This document shows, one piece after another, positions 13,401-28,400 of a stretch of DNA of 64,000 nt. The DNA comes from Amaurobius ferox (lineage: Eukaryota > Arthropoda > Arachnida > Araneae > Amaurobiidae). The stretch covers positions 117,259,239 through 117,323,238 of the forward strand of contig OX578145.1 of NCBI GenBank assembly GCA_951213105.1. Direction: 5' to 3'. Both the position numbers and the translations under genes were made by a program. A model generated the notes under the pieces. That model had not been told where the DNA came from. It saw only the letters and a program-made list of their open reading frames with translations, and searched no databases. Every line of letters starts with the position of its first letter. Position 1 is the first letter of the stretch.

Positions 13401-16400
13401 ATCTTCGATACCTTTTTTTGGCCAAGCATACTGGGATTGGTATTCAGAGGTTTCAGAAGGCTGCTCAGCAATATTTGGAAATTCTTCAGTATTTGGTAAC
13501 ATGGACACACGGCTAGATGCAATAGGCGGAAAACTTTGAATCATGATCTAAAAATAATAAACAGATATATTATTTAAATTACATATATAGTGAAATAAAA
13601 GCTAATCTCTCTTGTTAAATCAAAAAAACTTTCTCCATCCTTATTTTAACACCAAGTTAAGTTCTTATAACTTACACACATTTTTCGCTTTTAAAAACAT
13701 GGCTATCAAAATTAAGCATTTATAAAAATATCTGCTTGTGTATTAGCAGTCTAAAATAATACAAGGAATTTCCAGTTTAAAATTCTAAGATTACAAATTA
13801 AACCTTGAAATGCATTTTAAATTCTCTTGCCTTTTTTAAACTGTTAACTTTGTTAATATGTAAAACTTCAAAATAAGTTTTTGAAATTTTCCAAGTTAGT
13901 AAAATTAACAACTTTAAGAAATTGCACTGAATTGCTATTCCTTTTACGGTGTTGTTTTGAAGTTAATAAGGTAGTGACAAAACATAGATTTAAGTCGAAT
14001 AAATTTTTGAAATATGATTTATTATGACTTTTGACAAGGGTTGACACAGCAACAGTGTGTCGATCGAGTGAATTCGACTTTTGATGATGAAGCACCATCC
14101 AAAGTGCAAATTTATAACTGGTTTAAAGAATTTCATCTTGGACATAGAGTCTTCGTAATGAATTTCAAAGGTCAACCAAGAACTGCTGTGACACCAGAAA
14201 ACATTGATGCTGTACAACAAATTATCACTTTAGATTGTCAAGTCTCATATGATGAAATTGAGGCACCTTTGAACATTTCAAAGACCTGAGTGCATCCAAT
14301 TTTACATGATTATTTATTTGTTTGCCAAAAATAGTTGCTCAAATCAGAAAAAATAATGCAAAATGTTGCATCATTTTTCATCATGACAATGCAAGCTCAC
14401 ACACTGCATTTCAAACTATCAATTATTTGATACATAAAAAAATATTTATTTGATGAGTATTTTGCCCTTATAAGCCTGATGCATCCAATATTTTTTTTTT
14501 AGTTCCCAATAATCAAAAATAAAATGCATGGTCAATGATTTTACAGCCCAGAAGAAGCAGTTTAAACTTATAAATCACATGTTTCTGCTATACCAATTTC
14601 TGAATGGCATAGCTGTTTTAAAAATTAGTTTATTTGAATGTAAAAATGTATTGATGATAAAGGCGAATATTTTGAAAAGCAATAAAACAATTTGTTTCTG
14701 TACAAAAATATTTTGTGTATTATTTTCTAAAAACTTAAATACTAGTCTATGTATACTGTGCTTATCCAAAGACAAGAAAAATATGCAGTATACAATTAAC
14801 GAAAATCAATATCACATGATTTCGACCACCTCCTTGATAAGCACCTTTCAGTAAAATGTTTACTACTATATATGTTTTTATTCTTGTTTTCTCAAAAGTG
14901 TTGAGCAAAATGTCACTGAAAAGAATTCTTTTGGGTTTCGTTGATCAATATAAAGTTAATTTAAAGTATATACTAAAGTTCTTGTGTAATATAAATGTTT
15001 TATATTACACAAGACTATTATCAGTTAATTTTACCCCCTTCCCTAAAGAACTACCCATTTGAACAACCATTTTTATTGGAATGTAGGAAGGTTTAGAGAA
15101 GTTTTAGTGCATTATATGCTGTTGAAAAGTAAAAAAAAAAAACACCTGCACTATCTTACATCTCATGTTTTAATAATCCACAACTAACAAGGTTTAACTT
15201 ATATTTTTTTCATCTGAAAGAAGTCTACATAGCTAGATAGTTTCTTTAAACAAAATTTTCTTACAGCCATTATTTTTTAGAAACAATCAGATTTGCTATG
15301 ATGTAAAATGCTACTTTAGCGCAACTTCTTATAAAGTGTTATGCATATCTATTGATTATTCTACGTGCCAAAATTCTTTGGTGTTTAGAAACTTGGTATT
15401 AATAAAAATATTTCTGGCCAATCTATATTCAATGGTTAAACTAAAAAATATTAAGATCAACAAACAATTTTTCAGCGTGTTATTATTTGTGCATTTGAGA
15501 CTGTAAAACCAAATAAATTATTTCCAGGTGTTCTCCTTCTTTAGTGTTCAATGTACTGCATTCTTAATGATAAGCCTATGAAGTGGTATAGCACTGTGAT
15601 GTGATTCCCATGTTATGAGTTATGAAATCCCACAATCAAAATACTAGAAAACCAACCATCTTCTGCTGCTGATGTCCCATACTAGGTTCAGCTGATCTAC
15701 TCCTCGGTCCTGATCTTGAAACTTGACCAGCATCTCTCTCTTCACTCTGTAATAAATTTGGATTTTAATATTGGGTCTTTTAAAGGGATTTAATGGTTCG
15801 CTTTATTAAATAAGTATTTTCATACAATAATAACCATGAACTGAGAAAATGCCACATAACAGTAAAAAGGCTTCATATTAGTTAATACAAAAACAAATTC
15901 TATATTATATTATTTCTATTGTAGAAAATAAAATGTTCTATACTCTAGCTCTGAGATCAGTTGAATCCTTTGAATGCTGTCCTAAATCATGACGTATCAC
16001 CTCATGACTTCGATAAGCCAGGTCAGGATATTGCTTTCGCCTCTGAATTCCCATCTCTTTAGCGACTGAAAATAAATATAAGAAATATTATCTTATTAAA
16101 AGCAATTCACTTAACTTACATTTTTATTAATTTTTTACTTATAGTTAATACAAATAGATGATTTTCTGTACCGTTGAGTAAGTTGTAGCCTAAAGCAGCA
16201 AACATTTAGTTGCAAATATTTTACTAGGGATCTGTTTCAAATACCAAAAGTTCTCAATCTATGGCTTATTAAGATAAGTTTGAACAAATGTGAAGAATTA
16301 TATTCCATAAATAAGTATTATAAATAATTATTATGGAAGTAACTCAAATATAATACCTTGACATGCAAAGCCAATTTCTAATGCTCTTATAACTAAAAAT

Positions 16401-19400
16401 ACAGTGTGATGCATAACTCTTTAGTTACAGGTGTCCATGATATTAAACAAACTAGATGAAGTGCCACAGTTACCAGTCACTATTTTATCACACTCACTTC
16501 TGCAACAATCACTTTTTTTAAAGCAATTGAACAAAACATATGTGCTGGCTACATGTCTTTATAGGCTGCTTGTTAAATAAACAACCACTATCCAGTTGCA
16601 TAGGCTGCTACGCAGCTATATCTTAAATAAACCCTAATTAAGTGCCAGTCTCATAGCTCATTAACAAACCTAAATAGTATTCACCTACATCCTAAATACA
16701 ATTAAATCCAAACTACATATCAAGGATAATACGCCATAAATAAGCACCTAAATGTGATGAAATTTAAACCACATGCAATAAATCAAAATGCTTATGGTAT
16801 GGAAAAACCAATTTTAACTTTTTTAAATCAATATGCTCTGAGATAGGCAAGCTTTCAATACGTAGCAACACCTTCTGAATCAGCCAAGAAATGGGGTGGG
16901 GGTGCAGTAATCTGAATTTAGAATTATAATCTGGTCATCATTGGTGAAATACTGTTTGATTAAAGTGGAAATTGATGAACAAATTTAGAAGGGTTTTTTC
17001 ATTGTTCTTGGTAAGGTAGATGATAAAATGAAAAGGCATTCCCAGATAATTAAAATATAAAATCTTAAATATGATAATTCTCGTCTGATTCAAGGGATTT
17101 TTTCAAAGAATACTAAAAATAATGAAAGAAGTGATAAAACATTTAATTGTCTCTTCAAAATTCATGAAATTAAAAAATCTCTAAATTTACACCACCTCAT
17201 GTATACACATTTGCTGGAAAATCGCTCCTTGGAATTATTCTGGGTTGACAAATGATAAAGATTACTTCTTGAACTTTTTTTTTTGTTATTTTTAAAAATT
17301 TATATATTCAAATATGTTGTATTAATTGCCAGATATTCAGTTTCCATTTAGAAAAAGTGAGATTTTAGAGCAAGAATTAGAATTAACATATTTATAGCAT
17401 TTGAAAAAGTGTTACTTTTGTAAATAATTAAAAATCTATTATATCTTTTTTATTTTCAAATACTTCAGCAGACACTGTTGAGCAAATGCTCAGATACTTA
17501 CCTCACTTTAAAGAAAACTAAACATTCTAGACCAAGAATTTGCCTTGTAAATCACGAGACATACTTCTTATGAACATGGTCTGATGCATTTCAATTAAAT
17601 AGATTTCAATTAAGCAGTTAATTACAAACATTATTAATATGTGTCTGTATTTTTTATGTTTTTTCTGCCCATAAGAAAAATGATTGAGCTGTTTGCTGGT
17701 CCTCTGACAAGAAATTCAATTTACAATTTTTGAGAGTGAATTTTCAATTTTTCCATTTCACAAGGCAAGTAATTTCTGTAAAATTCTAGCAAAGAAACTT
17801 CGGAAAATTTAGCTTTCAATTCGGAGTTACTCTGAATTTTGATAAGCTCCATCTGAAAATTGACGGGCGCTGTTTCAATATTTGTAGCGAATGGTATTGC
17901 AAACACTTCCAAAGATTTCTCAAGTTTTCTGATATCTTGAAATTGACAACTAAACTTATTTTGCCGATTTTCTACTAGTGAAGCGTATTTAATAAAGTTG
18001 ATGGGATCGTCTTCACAATTTGCAATAAAATTACTTATTGTTGGAAAATTCAACAATTGACCAGACTTGAGTTGTGAATTCCATAATGCTAACTTAAATT
18101 CAAATGACTTGATTGGGTAAAATAGGTTGTGTATCAGGTTATTTTCTCCCTGAAGCTTTGTATTTAGCTTATTCAGATGTTGTGTCATATCAACCATAAA
18201 AGATAAATCATATAGCCGTTCCTTGTCTTCAAAGTCTGCCACCAGATTATGATCACGACTTTTGAAAAAAGTAATGATCTCCTCATGCAAGTCATACACT
18301 CACTTCAGCATTTTTCCAGCACTTAGCCAACGAACTTGTGTAAAATAAATGACATCATCATACTGAGAATCTAATTGGGATAGGAAATCGCGGTGACAAT
18401 GAGCGACTCCTCTGGAACGAATAAAGTTTATTACTTTAATAATGATTTTCATTACATGTGTTGTGTTTGAAAGATATAAAGGAAGACATAATATTTAGTT
18501 TAAAGAAAATTAGTTTATTAAATTGTAACTTCAAATTAATTCAAATTAACAAACACATAAACACTGCTCACAGGCAGGCAACTCAGGAAGAATTAACATT
18601 AGAATTTTAGAATTTTATCAACTTAGTTAAAATTAAGGAATTAGCATAAAAACTTTACTCAAAACAATCTATTTTAAATTCCATCAGAAAATCATTAACA
18701 AAAATATTAAATTTAAAGAATTTTAGAATTTTATCAACTTAGTTAAAATTAAGGAATTAGCATAAAAACTTTACTCAAAACAATCTATTTTAAATTCCAT
18801 CAGAAAATCATTAACAAAAATATTAAATTTAAAGAATTTTAGAATTTTATCAACTTAGTTAAAATTAAGGAATTAGCATAAAAACTTTACTCAAAACAAT
18901 CTATTTTAAATTCCATCAGAAAATCATTAACAAAAATATAAAATTTAAAGAATTTTAGAATTTACCCAGGCTCTTATAAATTTATGAAGGTTTAGAAATT
19001 TGCTCTCAGAATGAAGTTTTAGAATTTTAATTTTACAGAATAAAATTTAATTAAATGCATTTAAAAAAAAATATTGAGAAATCATATTCAGAATTAAAGA
19101 AATTAAGAGTTTAAATAAAACATCTGTATTCACCCGGATGGGCCATCAGACAGGGGGGAAAGTTCCAATAAGTGGAGACAAATTTTGTAGACTGGTTTAC
19201 TGGAGATCAGGAGAGAATTCATCAGCAGAGGCCTAACAACTACTTCTGGATAACTAGAATCTTCTTAAAACTCAGACGTCCTCGTCAGACACTACTTCCA
19301 CGTAACTCGCATAATGAATTTTAATACACACTTTTCCGGAGAACTACTTCGTGAATTTCGCGATAAAAACTTGAAAAACCATCATTTAAATTAAAACTAC

Positions 19401-22400
19401 AATGTTAAAAAAATAACGCGAAGAACTTAACGTTCCATTGAAAAGCTCACGTGGAACATAAGTTCCATTCGAAAATCAACAACGCGCTTCTCGCACTAAC
19501 ACACGACGAAGGATTTCAACAAAAAAAAACCTGAAACTGAAAAATTCTGCGCGTGTATTTATACGTGCGGCAAAAAGGGCGGAGTTTAGATAAACGGCAG
19601 CAATTAAAATTCGCTTACCGAAATTAGAATTGCCAAAATAATACTCATAATTCCGAGAGTAGACGATCCGTAAAAACGCGAACCAATTAAAATAAATCAT
19701 GAATTCCAAAGAGGCGCGAAAACGCTTAGGTGGTGCAATAATCGCAGTAAAAAGCCCGCAAAACAGAATTCCGAAAATGGCCGCAACTGAAATTTTTGAA
19801 TTGCAGTGAGACATGGAAATAACTTGAAACTGAAGAACAAACGGAATTTCTAACCAAAATGGGAAAATGGGACATCAAATTAAAGGGAATTTTAAGGGGA
19901 ATCAAATAAATAAATAATTTTTAAAATTTACAAATCAAAAGTAATATTAATTTAAGGAATGGAACATTTTTAACTAAGAATTGACGGAATTATGTATCAT
20001 ATCCATAAGTTATATATTGAAAATTAACGTATAATTAAATTTCTGATGAAGCTGGTGATAGAATAACTATGAGCCACGAAATTCTGGTTACACAACTTCG
20101 TTGAAAATTTAAAACAGAGTGTTGCAGCTATAACAAACGTTAGATAGTAGTTGTAGGAATACAAGTAGCAGTAGAAGTGTTAAATGAGAACAGTTCCAGT
20201 TTAATTCAAAATCACTTTTATTGAAGAGTGAATCCATTGTATTTGCTTACAATATATATCATGAGAACAGGTAAGCAAAAACCAAAGCATACTATTTACA
20301 AAACATGAGCACTACAGCTCATATGAAGGTTTTTCAGTGTAAGTTCCATGCCTAGACACGTTTCTGGTTTAAGTATTATTTACACAAGTAAGTGGAATAA
20401 AAGCATTTCACACTTACGTGACCACGTGCACTTTCCGACGCCACCACTAGCTGGGCACACGCTATGGCAAAAACTTTAAACTTTCCGGATCAGCACTATA
20501 AAGTCCACAACACGGGGAACATGGTCTCCTTAACTGAGAACCATCAAAACTACTAAGCTTAGTTTAAATATCCGTGTTCACCGATAAACACTTTATCGTA
20601 ACTTTTCGACAACATCGAAACATGACTTTACGAAGATCCGTCTGCCCGATCTAGATCCTTCTAGATCCTTCCATCGATCAGTATAAGCAAGCTATCCAAC
20701 GAGCTTTCCAAGCGATCGATCCGTCGATCAAAACGATCTACATTAAACCAGAGCGATCTACTGACAAAGCGATCTCACTTAAAACCAGAAAAGTGTCTAG
20801 CCTTTATATCCGAAGATGAGTGCGTTCCGGAACATAACCGTTGCCGGCAACGCCCTCTGGATATGCAAAACAGGATGCGCGAGCGGCGAGAAAGGTGATT
20901 TGCATGATCAGCCAAGTTTTGTCCACATCGCGATTCGTTCACGAGAACGGAATAATCATTTTAATAATGACGTCACGCTCCCGCGAAACGAGAATCGCGA
21001 TGTAAACAAAACCAAGTTTCCAACAAGAATATTATAAAGAAAATTAATTTAGAAGATTAAAAATATTCTAATTAAAGAATAAATGAAAAAGCCAATAAAT
21101 ATTATTTAAATATTACCAAATTAAGAATATTGAGCCAGGGAAAAAGAAATAAAAGTAAATTTTCAAACCTCCAAATTACATACATTCTAAAGCAACCCAA
21201 CACATGTTAGATTTTAATAATTTTTGCACAAAGGTTCTCTTGGTGTAAAAGGCAATGGCATGCTACAATTTCATTCCCCACGGCCTTGCTATCTGTTGCC
21301 AAATAATTTACTAATCCTTGGTTTTTTTCCACCATAGCTGGTGCGCCATCGGTTGAAATACCATGTAACATTTTTAAGTCCAAATTGTACTTTTCCAAGA
21401 CTTTCTTAACTTCTTGATAAATGTCTGCTCCTGTTGTTGTATTCTTCAATGGAAGTAACACTAGTAACTGCTACGTAACATTGAAATTACAGTCAATGCC
21501 ACGAATAAAAATTGATAGCTGTGCAGTATCAGTGATGTCTGTGCTTTTATCTATGGCCAATGAAAACCATGTGAATTCAGAAATTTTCTCTTTTAATGTT
21601 TTTTCAATATCTAATGCCATTTCTTCTGATCTTCTTGCTACCGTCATACGATTAAGACTTATCTTCGAAATAATACTTTTTTTCTCTGGAAAAGCTATAT
21701 ATTTACCACTTCTTCCAAGCATTCTTTAACCAACTCTCCATCTTTGTATGGTTTCAGTTTTTTAACTAAAATTTTCGACACAACAAAACTTGCCTTGACT
21801 GTAATTTCCGAATCATCAATCACTCTTTTGAAAATATTTTGTTGGTTTGTAAACTTATGTTGCAAATCTTTAATTTTATCCTTTCTCATTTATCCCGACA
21901 ACTCCTTGTATTTGTCAGCATGCTTTGTATTGTAATGTCTCTTCACATTGAACTCCTCCATTACAACAATAGTTTCTTGGCAAAATTAAACATGTTGCTT
22001 TGCTTTTGTTCTCTATGAAAAAATAACTCTCACCTCATTTCTCTTGAAATGCACGATTCTCATCACCGACTTTATGCTTTTAGACATAGTTATAGAAGTT
22101 ATAACGCAAATCGTATCAAACCAAAACACTTTATTTATCGACCTTCAACTACTCTTTGACTTTGAGTCTTTGACTATATCGGGAAAATGTTAACTGGAAA
22201 CAAAAACAAATTCTCCTCCTACAGCAAACACATTCCAGTTTCCGGTGTAGGTTTATTGTACGGAAAATTCTCGCCAACAGCAAGCCAATGAAGGACTACC
22301 ATGGCAGGGTATGAATTTAAACATTCCACTTCTCATTGCAAAAAATAGACAATTTTTAATTTAAAACTGTTTGATTTGCTCTTTTTATTTGTTTTGTAAT

Positions 22401-25400
22401 CAAAATCTTAAAGAAAATTTGAGATAAAATGTAATTTTTTTTTATGATGCAGTTTTTCTTTTCTTTTTTGCGAAAGTCTTGGAATTTTTTTTTATGTGTT
22501 CACCAAGCTGAGGGTGGCGGCGGGCTGTACACGATTAGGCCGAGGGCCACGAGTTGTGCATGATTGATCTACAGTATACATTTATACAGTGTTTCCTTAT
22601 AGGAAATCTTAAACGAATGAAAGGCACAATGTTAATGTCATTATTGTTAGACAACTTACCGCCTCACAGAAAACAATTGCAAAAGATTCAATAACTTATG
22701 AGATTGTGAAAAGTCTTGCAATTCTTGAACACAGTGTATGGGCCCAATTGTTACCTCACCCACAGCAGCTCCAACAGTTTTCGACATAACATACAATGAG
22801 GAAAAATGTGAAAGTTTAAAAAATCAATTAGGCTACCTCATAGAACAATTAAAACTATTGGGAAAATCTAGAACCCAATTACGCAAAATACAATTTTAAG
22901 AAGAGTAAAAAAGATGTAACTATGGTAATTGAAGGGGATATGTATAATCCCAGGTGCACACAACCTTATTAAAATAAGACATGCTCCTCAGGGGACAAAA
23001 TACAAGAAATAGCTCCAGCCATAAATCAAAGAGATTACACTTCGTCTAATGCCATATCTCGAGAAAGGAGTGATATAAAATCTGACAAATAAACTTCACA
23101 TAGGACAGTAAATAGAAATTAAAAATAAATGAACTGATACAATCTATAGATGCTCAAGTTGATAGGATACAAAATGTAGAAAAATTACATAGGAAATTTC
23201 AAGAAAGTATTGAAATTGCAAACAAATCAATAACAGGAAGCAACTGCAGCGCTAGAACAAAAAGTTTATGAAGCTGAGTATCATTAGATACAAAATTTAG
23301 AAAAATTACAAAGGAAAAATCAAGAAAATATTGAAATTGCAAATAAATCAATAGCAGGAAATAACTGCAGCACTAGAACAAAAAATTTATGAAGCTGAGT
23401 GTCATGCAGTGCAACTAAATAAAATGAATGAAAATTTAAGGTATGCATGTTGTTGTTGTTGATGAAACCCAGACCGTCCGACCTACCAGAAAGGTGAAAG
23501 GTAACTGTTTGGACGGTCAGGAAGTGCCACCCAATTTAGACCGGAACCCAGTGGGGGAGGCATCCACAGGGACCGTACCCTCCTTCCCCTACCACCAACC
23601 TCTCGGAAGGACTTTCGGACCCACATGTTTAACGTGATCGTACTCCGCATGAACACGGCGGCAGTTTTGGCAGTGGCTGGAATTGAACCCGGGCCTACCG
23701 AGTGCAACTCCAGCGCGCTAACCAATAGGCTACCGCGCCCCAAGGTATGCATGTAATGAAACTTATGGTATGCATGTGATGAAACTTATAAAAAAATTTG
23801 ACAACTTAGAAGCAGACATTGATTATCTAACACAGAATTCAATGGCCAAAAGGAGAAAAAAGAAGATGACAACAAAATAAATTTTTGAATTATAAATCAT
23901 AAAGTAATGAAGATAAGGTCAGACCTAAGAACTCATTTCACTCTAATTCAAAAAACACTCCTCAGGTTCCATCCAAATAAGTTAAAGAAGTCAGAAATCA
24001 AAGCGTATTAAATAAAAGACTGCAATAAAAGTGTATCAACCTGCATGAAAACCAATAACAATCCCAGTGAAAGTAAAGAAGTGATAAACATTAAAAATGA
24101 TAAAAATGAAGTAATACCAAACGAAATGTAAAATTGGAGGACTTATATGAGAAAACTCTGTCTAATTTTGGAAAACCACCTAAATACTGCATTAAATCTC
24201 TTTAAAGATGTCCAAATTGATGCACTGGCATCACATGAAAAGAAAAGAGCATGCACACAACAAACAATTTTTCTATAGCAAAATTTGTTCTAAAAAAATT
24301 ATCAGATTTTTGAGCAATCTTGACAGTATCAATTTGTGTGGTGACAAAAAAACTTGAATATTAGAAAGGATGCATTGATAACTTAACCCTTTGAGGATGG
24401 TGCTATTCCAGAACTGATATAGCCCATAGGATGGAGTGTTTTGATTCCAAACTGTTCTTAAAGAACAGCACACTTTTTGCTAAGAAGCAAAAGCCTAACT
24501 CCCAAAAAAAATTTACTAAAAATGACATATTCAACACAGCATTCTACTTTTCTCAGGAACAAAGAAAATATGTCTTTTCCATGTGACGTATATGCTCCTC
24601 TAAAATTATCTTTTATTAAAATATCAAACATTTAAATGATTACCTACTTATTAAAATAGTTATCTGTTATGCAGAAAAAATATCCGAATGACTGTACTCA
24701 AAATTTTATATAGCTAATAGAGCTTATGCACAATTTTTTATTTACATATGATATATTTCTAAACATGGATACATGCAGACCAACATTGCAATCTTTGCAT
24801 TCATAAAAACTGTCTGTGTGCTCCTCAGATATACCATAATTCCACGAATCTTCACTACTTTCCGGTTCAATTACCATGTGAGTATATTCTTCCACAGAAA
24901 GAAGATGCCTTGACTCAGCCATTTTTTTAACCAAAATAACTAAATAAATTCACCACTACCACATCCCTCTAAATCCCAAACTTGAAAAAAATACTCTTTT
25001 ACATCCCAATAATTCACTTACGCAATTATTAAGCTAAAGTCAAAATGAGGACCCATACTCAATTATAGTATAGCAGTGTATGCAAGAAATGAGCTGTTTG
25101 TTTATATTCCAAAGCCACGCATTTAACCAATCTATATGAAATGATGAGTCATTGGGACCCCATACCAAGGTAAAGTATAGGCAAAATACTTTGGAAATTT
25201 TATAATGGACATTCAGCACCATTTAGTATTCAAATCAATATAAATAAAAACTTTTCATATGAAAATGCATTATTTTTTCTACGATTCATCACAGAAAAGA
25301 TTTGTTCACACATGTAAGTACTGCCAAATGCAGTTATGTATATTTTTGCAAAACTTTTGATTACAGGAAAAATGATAAGTACGCAACTGGATGAGATTTT

Positions 25401-28400
25401 TCATCTGAAACGAACTTTTCAGTGTCACTCTGAATTTCCGAAACTTCCATTTAGAGTGAAAGCAAAACATTATCAATGTCCGCATCTAAAGGATTCAAAA
25501 ATAATCCCAGGTCACAATATTTTTCGTGAAAATCTACACAAACTTCTTTGAAAATTCGTTTTGAAAGGCTTGGATAATTTCAATATGGCCTTTTGTGACA
25601 TCCATACGTCTGCTTAAATTTCTAATGCTACAAAATTCCTTCTTTCATGTGTTTATAAGTAACAAATTTGCTAAATGTTTTTATGGCTGAAAACATATTA
25701 GCCATAAGTGTATCTTTTCCTTGTAGTTTAACATTTGGTTCATTTAGATAGAAAGTCCTACTACCATAAATGCAAGAAACATGATTCATTTTTCATCCAA
25801 TAATTAAAGTATGGTGTTACCCTTTTCTGTCCATAAAATGCCTATTTTTTCTGATAAGTAAAAATCTGCTCAGCACAACTCCTCTACTTACCCATCTCAC
25901 ATTTGAGAAATATAAAATGTCACCAAACACTGAATCCAACTCTCAGAAATTGTTAAAATTAGTATTGCTTCAATGCATTACGTTAAACATAGTAAATTGT
26001 TGATAAAAATGTGCCCATAACATTTTTCATAGTAGAAAATACATTTTTTTTGTAGTAGGTTAGAAAATTTCATATTTTACTAGCCACTTTTAATGAATTA
26101 CTAGTCAATGACTTAAGCACATGTTATTATAAATAGAGCAATATGATTTATAAAGTTATACTAACTAAATGCAAAATTAAAAAAATGTTTATTTAATATA
26201 AAAAACTCTCATAATTATAAATTTTAAGTTATATTTTATAAACATTAACATACAAAAAAAGAGATTTGGATAATATTTTTATTTTATTTTCCATTCATTT
26301 GGCCAGGTTCTAAAGAAAAAATATTGACTGTTCTTTGGCATCACTAGGATTGATGGCAGAAAGTTATTAGATGCTGTGACTATTAGTACAAAGAAGTGTA
26401 CAAGCCAAATTTAAAAGTCATTAGCCTGGCTAGTGGCTACCACATAATTTAAGCTATACACTATGAGATACATTCATAATAAATGAATTCAACAATGTAA
26501 CAAATAAATTCATTAATTTCTCTACATTAGATTTCCAAACTCACTGGATTGAGGAGCACAGCTGATAACATCTTGAGCCAAGGGTTTATACTGAGGATGC
26601 CACACATAGTTACGCTTATATTCTGAATTTAGCTGAAAAGATATAGAACATATTGTAATATATAAAGATATTTTCATTTAATGTAAAGTGAAAATATTTT
26701 CCCTTTACAATAAAATGATCAAACTTTACAAACCACATACATAAGCAATGAATAAAAATTCAATGCACTTTACATGATTAACTTTGAGTCATTGCTTTGT
26801 AAAGTAAAATAGTACTGGAATATTAAATTGACCACATTTGGTATATTTACAAAAATCATTTCTACCAGTTTCTATAATTGGCTATTTAATCATGTACTAA
26901 ACGAAAGCAATGTGCAACAGAACTAACAAGTATAAATCTGTTGCAGCCAGTTATAAGATATATTTAATTAGATGTCCATCCATTCATATTTTAAATTTCC
27001 AAAATAACAACTTGAACAATATTACTTTTGAAATTTGAAAAAAACATACCTTACAAAAAACTAAGCTTTCACCAAGATAAACAGAACTTTAATAAAATGC
27101 AATATACACAATACCATTTTTAATGTTGTGTCGAACATTTTACAACTTATATCTGGAAAAAATGACAGGGTTCTTAAACCCTCTATATAAGAAATAATAA
27201 ACAGTGAATGGTGAAATAAAATTTAGAGAAATTATCATTCTGGGAAATTTAGAAATGTATTAGGTATTATTATTTAATTTCCTAACAACTTTTTAAAAGA
27301 AAATTCTCAGCTGCATTTCAATAAGTTTGAAGACAAACATTTTTTTTTGCCTCTTAAAATGTCCAAATACTTGGTTCATGAAGTAAGAATTCTATAAAAT
27401 TTATAAATTTAAAATGAGTATAGAGGCTGTGGTAGCTTAACATACTATTTCTCACACAAAAAACATTTGACTGTTCTACCTCGATGGTCATTTACAATTA
27501 GCGAATCTCGAAATGGCAATGAAGAAAAAGGAGGAATGTACCAGATACATGACAGCTGGTGCAGAAGAAAGTTGTTCTGTTTTACACTTAAATTATTGGA
27601 ATCTCCAGTTCCGCGATAAAGGCCACTTTATATTTGGAATGTGATTTTCAATAAAGGCTTTTGCAAGAAAACTCATACTATTCAGAAATCAGCTAGCAAA
27701 AGAAAACATGAATCATTTTCCAACTTGTTTAAGACTTATTTTAAACCAGCAAAGCCTGTGCACTATGTTCTGCTTGCTCTTATTTGGGCTCAATAAAACT
27801 GGGATCAAATTTGTAATGGTGATAAACAATACAAAAACTTTGGCACTTGCATGTAAAAATTCTCTCAAACTTTTAAAACTGAAATCACACTAAACAGATC
27901 CGTTTCCCCCAAGAAAACTTGCTCTCAATGATATATTGAAGTTTTTCAAATTTGCTATAAAAATTTGTGTACACTTGATTGAATAGAAAGTTTCTTGTTT
28001 TTATTAAACATCAGTGATGCACAGTTATGTGATTGGCATTCTGAACAATTTGGACAGAGGAAATACACCAAGGTCATGCATGAGAAGCAAGAATCGGTGG
28101 CCATTAATCATTCACTTCAACAGGATCGAATTTTATGAAAAGTTATTAGCTTCTAAGGGAAATAATTTAGGGGGATTATCTAGAAAATGGTTTTCTACAT
28201 CAGATTCAGCATCAATCAGTTGATTAGCATGAGTTTTTCACTAGTGAAACAACTCGGAAATCACTTTTCTAGAACACTCACAAAAGTAGCAAAAAAAAAC
28301 TAAACTTTGCTAAAGATGCTATTTCTCCAGATCTAGGGGGTAATTTAAAAAATGGATTTCAGATTTGGATTTAGCCTAGTCAAATGGTCTAAATTGGGTG

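Larger units (their letters stand above)
12621..14012. other. MDM1 intron sequence around exons 5 and 6
   Basis: Apart from the two exons (12957-13053 and 13340-13547), AT-rich with nothing further supported. Confidence 0.45.
14581..17699. other. MDM1 intron sequence around exons 3 and 4
   Basis: Apart from exons 15657-15746 and 15944-16065, no supported gene. ORFs of 65-108 codons at 14528-15062 are AT-biased and resemble no family. Confidence 0.4.

Noticed and set aside
14528..15062. 108- and 68-codon frames after the mariner relic
   Set aside because: AT-driven Phe/Ile/Lys/Asn composition, no motif, inside an MDM1 intron.
18601..18958. CRISPR-like array
   Set aside because: The units are contiguous 116-bp repeats without spacers, in a eukaryotic transposon.
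19476..19814. 112-codon minus-strand frame
   Set aside because: Lies across the CpG-rich promoter-like part of an LTR-type insertion and resembles no gag, pol or env motif. It is a by-product of composition.
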